Positions 18,933 through 29,856 are shown, counted from the stretch's first letter. The stretch: DNA of 64,000 bases from Flavobacterium ichthyis (GCF_009915155.1 NZ_JAABLM010000013.1:20996-84995); one strand, 5' to 3'. The notes: generated by a model from the letters alone, not told the origin. Made by a program: numbers and translations.

Positions 18933-19026
18933 GGCAAGTCCTACACGACCAGCTCCTGCAGAATCCCCCAGGGTGGGAACGCAGCAAGGGTACGCGGTTG
19001 TAGCGGTGCGATGTAGGTCGCTTGCC
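18933..19026 (+). ncRNA. ffs: Signal recognition particle RNA, small bacterial type
   Basis: About 94 nt. The ends pair perfectly (GGCAAG 18933-18938 with CTTGCC 19021-19026) and again as CCTAC/GTAGG. The apical Ffh-binding region reads CCCAGGGTGGGAACGCAGCA, matching the conserved SRP symmetric/asymmetric loop pattern with its GGGAAC tetraloop-side and AGCA. A T-run follows directly. The RNA pairs with Ffh to target nascent membrane proteins. Boundaries are inferred from the closing stem and promoter spacing. Confidence 0.93.
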
Positions 19027-19060
19027 TTTTTTTTAGAAATTATTTTTACTCTATATAACG

Positions 19061-19092
19061 AAGTCTTTTGGTTTTTTCCAAAAGACTTTTTT
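19061..19092 (+). terminator. Terminator-like hairpin downstream of ffs
   Basis: AAGTCTTTTGG (19061-19071) and CCAAAAGACTT (19078-19088) form a perfect 11-bp stem with a T6 loop, followed by Ts on the plus strand. It sits at the 3' end of the minus-strand DUF4159 gene, but the minus side lacks a T-run, so it better serves plus-strand read-through from ffs. Confidence 0.65.
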
Positions 19093-19735
19093 AATTCATA
19101 AATACGTATTGCATTAAATTTGCCCCCATTTTTAGGGCTTTTTCACGAACTTCTTTCGGATCATTATGTACTTCAGCGTCTTCCCAACCATCGCCTAAAT
19201 CGGTTTCATAAGTGTACAACAACACCAATCTATTGTCAATAAAAATTCCTAAAGCTTGGGGTTTTTTATTGTCGTGTTCATGAATTTTTGGAACACCTAA
19301 AGGAAAAGAATAAGGCTTTTGGAAAATCGCATGTGTTGCCGGAATTTCTGCCAAGCTGTTGTTTGGAAAAATTTTTTGTAATTCTTTTCTTATATATTGA
19401 TCCATTCCATAATTGTCGTCAATGTGCAAAAATCCACCGGAAAGTAAATAATTTCTTAGATTTTGAATTTCTCTATCATTAAAAACAACGTTTCCATGAC
19501 CAGTCATGTGAACAAATGGATAAGAAAATAAATCTGGGCTGGATGGTTCTACCGTAGCTGGTTTTAAATTTATTTTAGTTTTGATATTGGCGTTGCAAAA
19601 TTTAATTAAATTAGGCAAAGCAGTAGGATTTCCATACCAATCACCACCTCCGTTATATTTCAGTAAGGCAATTTCTTGAGCGAATCCGCTGAAAGTAAAT
19701 CCAAAAATAAAAGCAAAAGAAAGAATTTTTTTCAT
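19091..19735 (-). CDS. DUF4159 secreted protein
   Basis: 214 residues with a signal peptide (ending SGFAQ). The body matches DUF4159: LKYNGGGDWYGNP near the N-terminus, VHMTGHGNVVF and GGFLHIDDNYG, the last two giving a class I glutamine amidotransferase-like fold in family descriptions. Role unknown; probably periplasmic. It is the last gene of a tight minus-strand run with rsmE (2 bp gap) and tsaD (3 bp gap), so all three are likely co-transcribed. Confidence 0.88.
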   Translation of the reverse strand: MKKILSFAFIFGFTFSGFAQEIALLKYNGGGDWYGNPTALPNLIKFCNANIKTKINLKPATVEPSSPDLFSYPFVHMTGHGNVVFNDREIQNLRNYLLSGGFLHIDDNYGMDQYIRKELQKIFPNNSLAEIPATHAIFQKPYSFPLGVPKIHEHDNKKPQALGIFIDNRLVLLYTYETDLGDGWEDAEVHNDPKEVREKALKMGANLMQYVFMN

Positions 19736-19737
19736 CT

Positions 19738-20442
19738 TTATTGATTTATAAAAACCACGCTATGACATGCCACTACTGCTGCGGTTTCAGTTCGTAATCT
19801 CGTGTTTCCAAGCGTAACAGGCTGGTAATTTTTTTCAATAGCTAATTTAATTTCTTTTGAAGAAAAATCACCTTCCGGACCAATTAAAATCACCACGTCT
19901 TCATTTTTTTGAATTGTTTCTTTCAAAGATTTTTTATCAGTTTCTTCACAATGGGCAATAAATTTTTGACCAGTTTTTTCTTTTTTGATGAATTCCGAAA
20001 AAGAAACTGCCGGATTTAATTTGGGTAAAAAATAATGCAAAGATTGTTTTGCTGCAGACACAATAATTTTCTCAAAACGATCATTTTTAATCACTTTTCG
20101 CTCCGAGTTTTCGCAAATTATTGGGGTAATTTCGCTTATGCCAATTTCAGTTACTTTTTCTAAAAACCATTCGAAACGGTCGTTCATTTTGGTTGGAGCA
20201 ACTGCTAAATGCAAATTAAATTTTGGAGCGTCTTGTTTTTCAAAACTAATGATTTTTACCTGACATTTTGAATCAGAATCTAAAATAATTTCAGTTTTAA
20301 ATAAAAAACCTAAACCATTAGAAACAAGTAAATTATCACCGTTTTTTTTACGTAAAACTTTAATAATGTGTTTGCTTTCTTCCTTATCAAAAAAGAACGT
20401 TTCGGTTTCAGTCGAAATATTTTGGTTGTAAAAAAGTTGCAT
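19738..20442 (-). CDS. rsmE: 16S rRNA (uracil(1498)-N(3))-methyltransferase
   Basis: RsmE methylates U1498 of 16S rRNA in the decoding region. 234 residues, family length, with an N-terminal PUA-like part (KEESKHIIKVLRKKNGD) and a SPOUT domain. SPOUT motifs seen: EKVTEIG, IGPEGDFSSKE and the C-terminal knot LGNTRLRTETAA. It lies directly between tsaD and the DUF4159 gene. Confidence 0.95.
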   Translation of the reverse strand: MQLFYNQNISTETETFFFDKEESKHIIKVLRKKNGDNLLVSNGLGFLFKTEIILDSDSKCQVKIISFEKQDAPKFNLHLAVAPTKMNDRFEWFLEKVTEIGISEITPIICENSERKVIKNDRFEKIIVSAAKQSLHYFLPKLNPAVSFSEFIKKEKTGQKFIAHCEETDKKSLKETIQKNEDVVILIGPEGDFSSKEIKLAIEKNYQPVTLGNTRLRTETAAVVACHSVVFINQ

Positions 20443-20445
20443 AAT

Positions 20446-21468
20446 TTAGAATTCAATTCTGGCTTTTGCGGTTACCGCGTGATTTTCAAATTTCCCTGAC
20501 AAAAATTTGTGATATCCTACGATTCCAATCATTGCGGCATTATCTGTTGTGTATTCAAATTTCGGAATAAAAGTTTGCCATCCGTGTTTTTTTTCGGCAC
20601 TTTTTAGCGTTTCTCTAATCCCGGAATTTGCCGAAACACCACCGCCAATTGCCACTTGTTTAATTCCGGTTTCGGTAACAGCTAATTTCAATTTGTCCAT
20701 CAAAATTTCAACTATTGTATGCTGAATTGACGCACAAATGTCTGCTAAATTTTCTTCAATAAAATTAGGATTTTCAGCTACATTTTTTTGAACAAAATAT
20801 AAAATCGCCGTTTTTAATCCTGAAAAGCTAAAGTTTAGTCCCTGAACTTTTGGTTTGGTAAATTTGTAAGCTTTTGGATTTCCTTCTTTTGCAAATTTGT
20901 CAATCAAAGGACCGCCAGGATAGGGAAGCCCCAAAATTTTTGCGCTTTTATCGAAAGCTTCTCCAACGGCATCATCAGTAGTTTCGCCAATAATTTCCAT
21001 ATTAAAAAAATCATTCACTTTTACAATTTGTGTATGTCCGCCACTAATTGTCATCGCTAAAAAAGGAAAATTTGGTTTATCGTAGCCATCTTCGTCAATA
21101 AAATGAGCTAAAATATGAGCATGCATATGGTTCACGGCAATCAATGGAATATTTAATGCGTAAGCCAAAGACTTTGAAAATGAGCTACCTACGAGAAGTG
21201 ATCCCATTAATCCAGGACCTTGTGTAAAAGCTATTGCATTTAACTGTTTTTTGTCGATATTTGCTTTGCGTATCGCCATCTCCACAACAGGAACAATATT
21301 CTGTTGATGAGCTCGTGAGGCAAGTTCGGGAATAACGCCACCAAATTCGCTGTGTATTTTTTGGTTAGCTACAACATTTGATAACACTTTTCCGTTTTGC
21401 AAAACAGCAGCAGCAGTGTCATCACAGGAGCTTTCGATTGCTAAAAGATAGATTGGCTCGTTTGCCAT
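20446..21468 (-). CDS. tsaD: tRNA N6-adenosine threonylcarbamoyltransferase
   Basis: TsaD (Kae1/YgjD) transfers the threonylcarbamoyl group to A37 of ANN-decoding tRNAs, working with TsaB and TsaE. 340 residues. The ASKHA fold is visible: AIESSCDDTA at 10-19, metal-binding H114 and H118 in NHMHAH, SGGHTQIV, and the late GGGVSANSG. First gene of the minus-strand run; it diverges from tamB across an 88-bp gap. Confidence 0.97.
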   Translation of the reverse strand: MANEPIYLLAIESSCDDTAAAVLQNGKVLSNVVANQKIHSEFGGVIPELASRAHQQNIVPVVEMAIRKANIDKKQLNAIAFTQGPGLMGSLLVGSSFSKSLAYALNIPLIAVNHMHAHILAHFIDEDGYDKPNFPFLAMTISGGHTQIVKVNDFFNMEIIGETTDDAVGEAFDKSAKILGLPYPGGPLIDKFAKEGNPKAYKFTKPKVQGLNFSFSGLKTAILYFVQKNVAENPNFIEENLADICASIQHTIVEILMDKLKLAVTETGIKQVAIGGGVSANSGIRETLKSAEKKHGWQTFIPKFEYTTDNAAMIGIVGYHKFLSGKFENHAVTAKARIEF

Positions 21469-21556
21469 TTTTACGCAAATTTTTAATTTTATAGGTTACA
21501 AAAATAAAACAATTAAGGGTATCAAAAAATTTAAAAAAATAGTATTTCGCATCCTT

Positions 21557-24500
21557 TTGGGGATCATTATATTTTTGCTGGTACTTGGTATTGCACTTTC
21601 ATTACCTTTTGTGCAAACTAAAATTGCGCATTATGTAACCAAAGAACTCAACGAAACTTATGGCACAGATATTAATGTGGACAAAGTGGCGATTTCAGTT
21701 TTTGGAAGCGTAAAATTAAAAACGGTTTTAATAAGAGACCATCATAAAGATACACTTATTTATGCTAATTCTATAAAAACCAATATTTTAAGTTTTAAGA
21801 AATTACAATCTGGCGATTTGCTTTTTGGAGATATCTATGCAGATAATTTGTTTTTCAATCTGAAAAATTACAAAAATGAGAAGGAAGCGAATATCAATGT
21901 TTTTGTAAAAAAATTTGATACTGGAAAAAAATCAACCAAACCTTTTGAACTCACAGCTGATAATATTTATCTGACTAAAAGCCATTTTAAAGTTTCTAAC
22001 GAAAATCTTGAAAATCAGGTGGCGATTGATTTTACAAAAATGGAAGCCAGCATCAGAAAATTTAAAATTTACGGAAGCGATATTACTACAGAAATCCGAA
22101 AATTTTCTTTTTTAGATCATCGAAAATTAGAAGTTAAAAATCTAACCGGAAAATTTAGTTACAGCAAAGAAAGTATTTTGTTGAAAGAAATGTCGCTTGC
22201 CACGAAAGAATCAAAAATGGCTGGAAACATTGTGTTAACTTATAAAGAAGGTGGTCTTGGAGATTTCGTAAATAAAGTTCATATTGATGCTGATATTGAT
22301 TCTGGTGCGATTTCTACCAATGATTTAAACTTGTTTTACAGCGAATTTGGCCCGAATAAAACCTTTGAATTCTCAACAATTCTTGCCGGAACGATGAACG
22401 ATTTTTACACTCGAAATTTAAAAATGGTAGTGGATAAAAAATCGCAAATTGTGGGCGACATCAATTTTAAAAATCTATTCAATCCTGATAAAAACGCTTT
22501 TTTGATTAAAGGAGAATTTGAAAAATTGTCTTCAAATTATAACAATTTAAAAACTATTCTACCTCGAATTTTAGGCGAAAAATTACCCTCATCTTTGGCG
22601 TATTTAGGTGAGTTTGACATCGCTGGAAACGCACAAGTTTCTAAAACAAATGTAAAAACAGATTTATATCTCACCACCGAAATAGGAGAGTTAGCAGCCG
22701 TTTTAGACATTGACAATATTAACAACATTGATAATGCTTCTTACAATGGAGATATTAATTTGAATCAATTTCACATTGGTAAATTTCTCGGTCAAAAAGA
22801 TTTTGGTGCGGTAACAGTTGACATGAATGTTGTGGGCAAAGGTTTCACGCGTGAATTTCTAAACACAAAAGTAACTGGAAATATATATGCGTTAAATTAT
22901 AGAAATTATAATTACAAAAATATTCAAGTTGATGGAACGCTCAAAAATCCTATTTTCCAAGGTAAATTTGTGGTAAACGATGAAAACGTAAAACTTGATT
23001 TTAATGGATTAGTCGATTTAAGCAAACGTGAAAACCGTTATGATTTTCATGCCATCATCGATTATGCGGATCTTCATAAGCTGAATTTGATAAAACGTGA
23101 TACACTTTCCCTTTTTAAAGGTGATATTACGATTCAAATGTCTGGTAACAATATAGATAACATGCACGGCGATATTTTGATTTCGCAAACTTCTTATCAA
23201 AACGAAAATGATATTTATTTTTTCGATGATTTTAAACTCAATTCAAATTTTGGTGAAGATGGAAGCCGAAAAATTACCATTAGTTCTCCAGATGTTGTTG
23301 AAGGCGAAATTCACGGAAAGTACAAGTTTAACGAAGTAGGCAAAATTATTGAAAACGCCATTGGAAGTTTATATACCAATTATCGTCCGAATAAGGTGAG
23401 CAAAGGACAATATTTAGATTTTAATTTGTCAATCTACAATAAATTGATTGAAATATTTTTGCCACAGTTATCGCTAAGTACTAACACCCAAATTTCTGGG
23501 AGATTAATTGCAGATACAAACGAATTTAAACTGAATTTTAATTCACCCGAAATTAATTATGCTAACAACACTTTTGACGAAGTTTTTTTAGAAATTGACA
23601 ATAAAAATCCGCTTTACAACGCGTATATTGGTATTGATAGCATTAAAACTAAAAATTATAAAATTTCTGAATTTTCTACAATTAACGTAAAATTAGAAGA
23701 CACACTTTTCTTTAGAACAGAATTTAAAGGCGGAAAACTCAACCGCGATTATTTTAAATTTAATATTTACCACACCATTGACGAAAATAACAACAACGTA
23801 GTTGGGGTTAAAAAATCAGAGGTAAACATTAAAGACTATTTATGGTTTTTAAACGAAGAAGATACTGCCGATAACAAGATTATTTTCGATAAAAAAATGA
23901 AGAATTTTAATATCGATAATATTTTGATGACTCATAATGACCAACGCATTGAGCTTTCTGGAATTTTAAAAGATTCTACTTATAAAGACCTTTCGCTCAA
24001 CTTTGAAAAAGTGAATTTGGGCAAATTGCTTCCAGAAATCGACAGCCTTCGAATTCAAGGAAATCTCAACGGAAAACTGAATTTTTTCCAAAATAAAAAT
24101 GTTTATAAACCTACTTCAACAGTTTCGGTGGATAGCCTTTTCGTGAATGATGTGGCTTTAGGAGATTTATTTGTGGACATTCAAGGAGATGAAAATTTGA
24201 ACCGTTTCAGTGTAAATTCGACCTTAAGGAATGAAAATGTTGAAAATTTTAGCGCCACTGGAGACATTGCAATCCTCAATAAAGAAACGGTTTTTGATTT
24301 AAATTTTAAATTTGAAAAATTTAATTTAGGTGCTTTGAGTCCTTTGGGCGGAAACGTCATTTCTAAAATTCGAGGGTTTGCCACCGGAAACGCTGGCTTT
24401 GTAGGAACGCTTGAAAATCCACAAATAAACGGCCGATTATATTTAGATAAAGTTGGGATGAAAATTCCATATCTTAACGTTGACTATGAGTTTGAGGAAA

Positions 24501-26014
24501 GAAGCGTTGTGGATCTTACCGAAAATCAATTTAGATTTAATGATGCGAAAATGACCGATACGAAGTACAATACTGTAGGTTATTTAACTGGAAATATTCG
24601 CCATCAAAATTTTAAAAATTGGGTGTTAGATCTTAATATCGTTTCGGATAGATTATTAGCATTAGATACCCAAGATTCTGATGATGCATTATATTTTGGG
24701 ACAGCTTTCATCGCTGGAAACGCTTCAATTAACGGGCCGACAAACGGATTATTTATTGCCGTTCAGGCGGAATCTAAAAAAGGTACCGACATCAAAATTC
24801 CAATTAGCTCTGCAACTGGAGCCGGAAATAGTTCGTTTATAAAATTTTTAAGTCCAAAAGAAAAATACAATATAGAAAAAGGTATTGTTGAAGCACCAAT
24901 CATTGCTAATCAAGGTTTAGAGTTACAATTTGATTTAAAAATTACTCCCGAAGCTCAAGTGGAAATTGTCATCGATCGAAATTCTGGACATGGATTGAAA
25001 GGAACCGGTGACGGAACAATGCGATTAGAAATCAGTACCCTCGGAAAATTTAATATGTGGGGCGATTATAATGTGGCACAAGGAGAATATAATTTCAAAT
25101 ACGGCGGATTAATCGATAAAAAATTTCAGGTAAAAAAAGGCAGTTCAATTTCTTGGGAAGGCGATCCTTTACGAGCCAGATTAAACATTGATGCCGTTTA
25201 CAGAACGCAGGCAAATCCAGCAATTTTGCAAGAAAACGCTTCATTTAACAGGAAAGTTCCAGTAGAAGTTGTCATTGGCTTGACCGGAAATTTAACCAAT
25301 CCCGAACCAGATTTTACCATAAATTTCCCAACAGTTAGTTCAGTTTTAAAATCGGAATTACAAGTAAGGTTAGATGACAAAGATACCCGTGTTAACCAAG
25401 CTTTATCGCTTTTGGCAACCGGAAATTTCATCAATTCAGACAATGCAGGAACGGCAGTTTACGGCAGTTTGTTCGAACGTGCCGGAAATCTTTTTAATGA
25501 TTTATTTCAAGACGAAGAAGGAAAATTTCAGGTAGCTTTTGATTATCAACAAGCCGATCGAAACCCAATGGCAGAAACCAGTAGCCAACTTGGGATTGCA
25601 ATTACTACGCAAATTAACGACAGGATTTCCATTGACGGAAAAGTGGGGGTTCCCGTTGGAGGCGTTAACCAATCTACAATAGTTGGAAATGTTGAAATCA
25701 GATACCGTGTGAACGATGATGGAACCTTGAACCTGCGCGTTTTTAACCGCGAAAACGACATTAATTATAATTATCTTGGCGAAGCAATTGATTATACACA
25801 AGGTATTGGTATTTCTTATGAAGTAGATTTTGACACTTTAAGAGAACTTTGGTTTAAAATTTTTGGCTTAAAAGCAAAAGAAGAAACAAACCAAGCAACC
25901 GATCAACTTCCAGATTCGGACTTTTCTCCGGAATATATTAAATGGACTCAAGAACGCCGTAAAAAAGCCGAACCCGCTAAACCACAAACCCAATCGGCTC
26001 CAGAAGCCGACTAA
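21557..26014 (+). CDS. tamB: Translocation and assembly module protein TamB-like
   Basis: Very large AsmA/TamB-type (DUF490) protein of 1485 residues. An N-terminal membrane anchor (FLLVLGIALSLPFVQTKIAHYV) is followed by a long repetitive beta-rich body and the conserved C-terminal DUF490 domain (INGPTNGLFIAVQ, GEYNFKYGG). TamB-family proteins bridge inner and outer membrane for phospholipid transport or outer-membrane protein assembly. Start problem: the first standard codon is TTG at 21557, within the membrane anchor. The frame stays open back to 21452 and encodes a lysine-rich stretch with no ATG, GTG or TTG. A non-standard start such as ATT at 21512 would give the usual basic N-terminus. 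The C-terminal Ala/Pro/Glu tail is unstructured. Confidence 0.92.
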   Translation: MGIIIFLLVLGIALSLPFVQTKIAHYVTKELNETYGTDINVDKVAISVFGSVKLKTVLIRDHHKDTLIYANSIKTNILSFKKLQSGDLLFGDIYADNLFFNLKNYKNEKEANINVFVKKFDTGKKSTKPFELTADNIYLTKSHFKVSNENLENQVAIDFTKMEASIRKFKIYGSDITTEIRKFSFLDHRKLEVKNLTGKFSYSKESILLKEMSLATKESKMAGNIVLTYKEGGLGDFVNKVHIDADIDSGAISTNDLNLFYSEFGPNKTFEFSTILAGTMNDFYTRNLKMVVDKKSQIVGDINFKNLFNPDKNAFLIKGEFEKLSSNYNNLKTILPRILGEKLPSSLAYLGEFDIAGNAQVSKTNVKTDLYLTTEIGELAAVLDIDNINNIDNASYNGDINLNQFHIGKFLGQKDFGAVTVDMNVVGKGFTREFLNTKVTGNIYALNYRNYNYKNIQVDGTLKNPIFQGKFVVNDENVKLDFNGLVDLSKRENRYDFHAIIDYADLHKLNLIKRDTLSLFKGDITIQMSGNNIDNMHGDILISQTSYQNENDIYFFDDFKLNSNFGEDGSRKITISSPDVVEGEIHGKYKFNEVGKIIENAIGSLYTNYRPNKVSKGQYLDFNLSIYNKLIEIFLPQLSLSTNTQISGRLIADTNEFKLNFNSPEINYANNTFDEVFLEIDNKNPLYNAYIGIDSIKTKNYKISEFSTINVKLEDTLFFRTEFKGGKLNRDYFKFNIYHTIDENNNNVVGVKKSEVNIKDYLWFLNEEDTADNKIIFDKKMKNFNIDNILMTHNDQRIELSGILKDSTYKDLSLNFEKVNLGKLLPEIDSLRIQGNLNGKLNFFQNKNVYKPTSTVSVDSLFVNDVALGDLFVDIQGDENLNRFSVNSTLRNENVENFSATGDIAILNKETVFDLNFKFEKFNLGALSPLGGNVISKIRGFATGNAGFVGTLENPQINGRLYLDKVGMKIPYLNVDYEFEERSVVDLTENQFRFNDAKMTDTKYNTVGYLTGNIRHQNFKNWVLDLNIVSDRLLALDTQDSDDALYFGTAFIAGNASINGPTNGLFIAVQAESKKGTDIKIPISSATGAGNSSFIKFLSPKEKYNIEKGIVEAPIIANQGLELQFDLKITPEAQVEIVIDRNSGHGLKGTGDGTMRLEISTLGKFNMWGDYNVAQGEYNFKYGGLIDKKFQVKKGSSISWEGDPLRARLNIDAVYRTQANPAILQENASFNRKVPVEVVIGLTGNLTNPEPDFTINFPTVSSVLKSELQVRLDDKDTRVNQALSLLATGNFINSDNAGTAVYGSLFERAGNLFNDLFQDEEGKFQVAFDYQQADRNPMAETSSQLGIAITTQINDRISIDGKVGVPVGGVNQSTIVGNVEIRYRVNDDGTLNLRVFNRENDINYNYLGEAIDYTQGIGISYEVDFDTLRELWFKIFGLKAKEETNQATDQLPDSDFSPEYIKWTQERRKKAEPAKPQTQSAPEAD

Positions 26015-26183
26015 CTTTCTGAGCAAACCCATAAAATTTACGAAAAAATCTCCTTTAATTCTTTAGTGATAAAAAAACTTATCAACGAAATCGTTTGAAA
26101 TTACAATTCTTTCCTAAATTATTAAAAACACCTACCTAAAAATGATATATGTTTGCTAATTTTACAGTATTAACAGCAAATAA

Positions 26184-27170
26184 ATGTCAAAAACAATAAA
26201 AAAAATAGGCGTGCTTACATCTGGAGGAGACTCTCCCGGAATGAATGCTGCTATCCGTTCAGTGGTGAGAACTTGTGCATTTCACGATGTAGAATGTGTG
26301 GGAATTTACCGCGGTTATCAAGGAATGATTGAAGGCGATTTTAAAGAAATGGGACCTCGAAGTGTGAATAACATTATTAATAAAGGTGGAACAATTTTAA
26401 AATCTGCTCGATCTAAAGAATTCATGACCGAAGAAGGCCGTAAAAAAGCTTACAATCATTTAAAAGCTGAAGGTGTTGATGCTTTAGTAGTGATTGGTGG
26501 TGACGGAAGTTTTACCGGTGGATTGGTTTTTAATAAAGAATATGATTTTCCTGTTATGGGAATTCCCGGAACAATTGACAATGATATTTACGGAACAACA
26601 CACACTTTAGGTTACGACACAGCTCTTAATACCGTTGTTGAAGTAATCGATAAAATTCGGGATACGGCAAGTTCGCATAACCGATTATTTTTTGTAGAAG
26701 TAATGGGACGCGATGCCGGACATATCGCTTTGAATGCCGGAATTGGTGCTGGAGCAGAAGAAATTTTAATTCCAGAAGAAGACCTTGGGTTAGACCGTTT
26801 GTTAGAATCTTTACGAAAAAGTAAATTATCAGGCAAATCTTCCAGCATTGTAGTCATTGCCGAAGGAGACAAAATTGGTAAAAATGTTTTCGAACTCAAA
26901 GATTATGTAGAAGAAAATATGCCGGAATACGACGTTCGTGTTTCTGTTTTAGGACACATGCAACGTGGTGGAGCTCCTTCTTGTTTTGATAGGGTTTTAG
27001 CAAGCCGTTTAGGTGTAAAAGCAGTAGAATCTATCCTTGAAGGGAAAAGCAATTATATGGTAGGACTGATGAATGATAAAGTAGAGTTAACACCCTTAGA
27101 ACAAGCTATTAAAGGAAATTCGCAAATCGATATGGAGTTGCTCAGAGTTTCAGACATCATGACAACCTAA
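26184..27170 (+). CDS. pfkA: ATP-dependent 6-phosphofructokinase
   Basis: PfkA phosphorylates fructose 6-phosphate in the committed step of glycolysis. 328 residues, the length of short bacterial enzymes. N-terminal GVLTSGGDSPGMNAAIR binds the ATP phosphates; IGGDGS (104-109) has Gly108, the residue that marks ATP rather than pyrophosphate specificity; catalytic Asp132 lies in GTIDND; the substrate motif is MGRDAGH. An exact -7-like TATGTTTG (26148-26155) precedes it by about 28 bp, with a weak -33 part. gapA follows after 93 bp. Confidence 0.97.
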   Translation: MSKTIKKIGVLTSGGDSPGMNAAIRSVVRTCAFHDVECVGIYRGYQGMIEGDFKEMGPRSVNNIINKGGTILKSARSKEFMTEEGRKKAYNHLKAEGVDALVVIGGDGSFTGGLVFNKEYDFPVMGIPGTIDNDIYGTTHTLGYDTALNTVVEVIDKIRDTASSHNRLFFVEVMGRDAGHIALNAGIGAGAEEILIPEEDLGLDRLLESLRKSKLSGKSSSIVVIAEGDKIGKNVFELKDYVEENMPEYDVRVSVLGHMQRGGAPSCFDRVLASRLGVKAVESILEGKSNYMVGLMNDKVELTPLEQAIKGNSQIDMELLRVSDIMTT

Positions 27171-28271
<1,101 letters not shown>

Positions 28272-28273
28272 TA

Positions 28274-28312
28274 TTAAAAAAAGTCCTGTCAACACCATTG
28301 GCGGGACTTTTT
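28274..28312 (+). terminator. gapA terminator
   Basis: AAAAAAAGTCCTG (about 28276-28288) pairs with CGGGACTTTTTT (28302-28313) through one wobble pair and a loop of about 13 nt; T-run follows. Confidence 0.82.
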
Positions 28313-28353
28313 TATTTTTATATTTGAAGCCATCGTTCAGGCTAAAAATGAAT

Positions 28354-28502
28354 CATTTTCCCGCTTTCCGCTGCAATCTTTTTATTCAATTACCCCCGGA
28401 CTTTCAATCCAGGGCAACCGAAAAAAAAGGATTTTCGCTATAAACACGAAGTGTTCACCGAACACCGATAAAAATAAGCGTATTGTAAGATAATCGGGGC
28501 TA
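28354..28502 (-). repeat. REP-like intergenic element, family A copy 2 (inverted)
   Basis: Read on the minus strand it begins AGCCCCGATTA (near 28500) and ends with AAAGCGGGAAAATG (28367-28354), the same landmarks as the copy at 13153. The middle differs and contains an inner hairpin (GTGTTC/GAACAC near 28450-28465). It fills most of the 298-bp gap between gapA and the kinase gene; no ORF of interest there. Confidence 0.62.
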
Positions 28503-28570
28503 ACAAACAAAACATTCGGCGCTTTTTAAACATTTTCCAAAAAGAGCGGGAAAATATTACCAAACAAAAA

Positions 28571-29419
28571 ATGAAATTATTAGTAGACAGTGGATCAACA
28601 AAAGCAGATTGGATTGCATTAGACGACAATGGAAACAAGCTTTTCACCACACAATCCCTGGGTTTAAACCCCGAAGTACTCGAAAAAAGCGAAGTACTTG
28701 AACGCCTTGAAGACCGTTTCGATATCTACCAAAACCGTAAAAATGTAACTCATTTATTTTTTTATGGAGCAGGCTGTGGAACCGACAGAATGAAAAACGA
28801 ACTGGCTTCAACTTTCACCGAATTTTTTCCAAACGCAGAAATTCTCGTAAAGGAAGACACTTATGCTGCCGCTTACGCCACTAACCCAACTAACGAAAAA
28901 GCCATCATTTCAATCTTAGGAACGGGCTCTAACTGCAGTTATTTTGACGGTCAGGAATTACACCAAAAAATTCAATCGTTAGGTTATATGGCAATGGATG
29001 ATTGCAGCGGAAACCGTTTTGGTCGTTCTCTAATTCGGGCATACCATTTCGGGAAAATGCCAAAACATCTTGCAGAGCAATTTGAAAAAGATTATGATTT
29101 AGATCCGGATACCATCAAACACAATTTGTACAAAGAACCCAATCCAAATGCGTATTTGGCCACTTTTGCAAAATTTTTGATCCAGCACAAAGATGACGAA
29201 TTTATCAATGTTTTTGTTCGCAAAGCCATGCAAAAATTTGTGGACAATTACATCCTTCAATTTGAGAATGCCAGAGAAATTCCGGTGCATTTTGTAGGCT
29301 CCATCGCATTCTATTTGAAAGATGAATTGAAAACCGTTCTTGAACAAAACGGACTCCGATTAGGAAACGTTTTAAGAAGACCAATCGACGGATTAATTGA
29401 ATACCACAAGCTGAACTAA
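28571..29419 (+). CDS. N-acetylglucosamine kinase-like protein (BadF/BadG ASKHA family)
   Basis: 282 residues of the BadF/BadG/BcrA/BcrD ASKHA ATPase family. Phosphate loop DSGSTKADW at 6-14, second phosphate motif ILGTGSNCS near 116-124, and GYMAMDDCSGNRFGR typical of the eukaryotic-type NAGK/BadF-like kinases in Bacteroidetes. Most likely it phosphorylates GlcNAc or a related amino sugar during cell-wall recycling; the assignment to GlcNAc is from family knowledge only. A NagZ-like hydrolase is encoded about 9 kb away (38.2 kb). Terminator follows 5 bp after the stop. Confidence 0.85.
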   Translation: MKLLVDSGSTKADWIALDDNGNKLFTTQSLGLNPEVLEKSEVLERLEDRFDIYQNRKNVTHLFFYGAGCGTDRMKNELASTFTEFFPNAEILVKEDTYAAAYATNPTNEKAIISILGTGSNCSYFDGQELHQKIQSLGYMAMDDCSGNRFGRSLIRAYHFGKMPKHLAEQFEKDYDLDPDTIKHNLYKEPNPNAYLATFAKFLIQHKDDEFINVFVRKAMQKFVDNYILQFENAREIPVHFVGSIAFYLKDELKTVLEQNGLRLGNVLRRPIDGLIEYHKLN

Positions 29420-29423
29420 AAGC

Positions 29424-29454
29424 AAAAAAGCCCTGAATATCAGGGCTTTTTTTA
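29424..29454 (+). terminator. Rho-independent terminator
   Basis: AAAAAGCCCTG (29425-29435) pairs with CAGGGCTTTTT (29441-29451) around a 5-nt loop, followed by Ts; A-run on the other side makes it usable by the convergent ridA as well. Confidence 0.92.
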
Positions 29455-29475
29455 ATGTTTTATTTTGGTACAAAA

Positions 29476-29856
29476 CTATTTTATTGCGATCATCGAGATT
29501 TCTATATTCACATTTTTGGGCAAACACGACACTTGAACGGTTTCTCTTGCAGGGGCAAATTTTTCATCAAAATAAGCACCATAAACCGCGTTAATTCTCG
29601 CAAAATTACTCATATCCATAATAAAGATAGAAGTTTTCACCACGTTTTCAAAAGTCATTCCGGCAGCTTCTAAAACTGCTTTCATATTTTCCATTACTTG
29701 TTTGGTTTCGGTTTCAATATCTTCTAAAACCAATTTACCAGTTTCAGGATGCAAAGCAATTTGTCCTGATGTAAATAACGTGTTTCCAGCCAATACTGCT
29801 TGATTGTACGGACCAATTGGTGCTGGTGCTTTTTCTGTAAAAATTATTTTTTTCAT
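29476..29856 (-). CDS. ridA: RidA family 2-iminobutanoate/2-iminopropanoate deaminase
   Basis: 126 residues of the YjgF/YER057c/UK114 family; hydrolyses reactive enamine/imine intermediates released by PLP enzymes. Signature residues: PIGPYNQAV, SGQIALHPETG, and the active-site strand RETVQVSCLPKNVNIEI with its Arg and Glu. The ATG at 29856 (MKKIIFTEKAPAPIGPY) is preferred over an upstream TTG at 29862. It lies 6 bp after the LptD-like gene on the same strand and probably shares its transcript. Confidence 0.95.
   Translation of the reverse strand: MKKIIFTEKAPAPIGPYNQAVLAGNTLFTSGQIALHPETGKLVLEDIETETKQVMENMKAVLEAAGMTFENVVKTSIFIMDMSNFARINAVYGAYFDEKFAPARETVQVSCLPKNVNIEISMIAIK

Noticed and set aside
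18724..19101. A 125-codon plus-strand ORF covering the SRP RNA
   Set aside because: It runs through the glutamine cyclotransferase start (antisense) and ffs; the RNA structure and promoter explain the region better.
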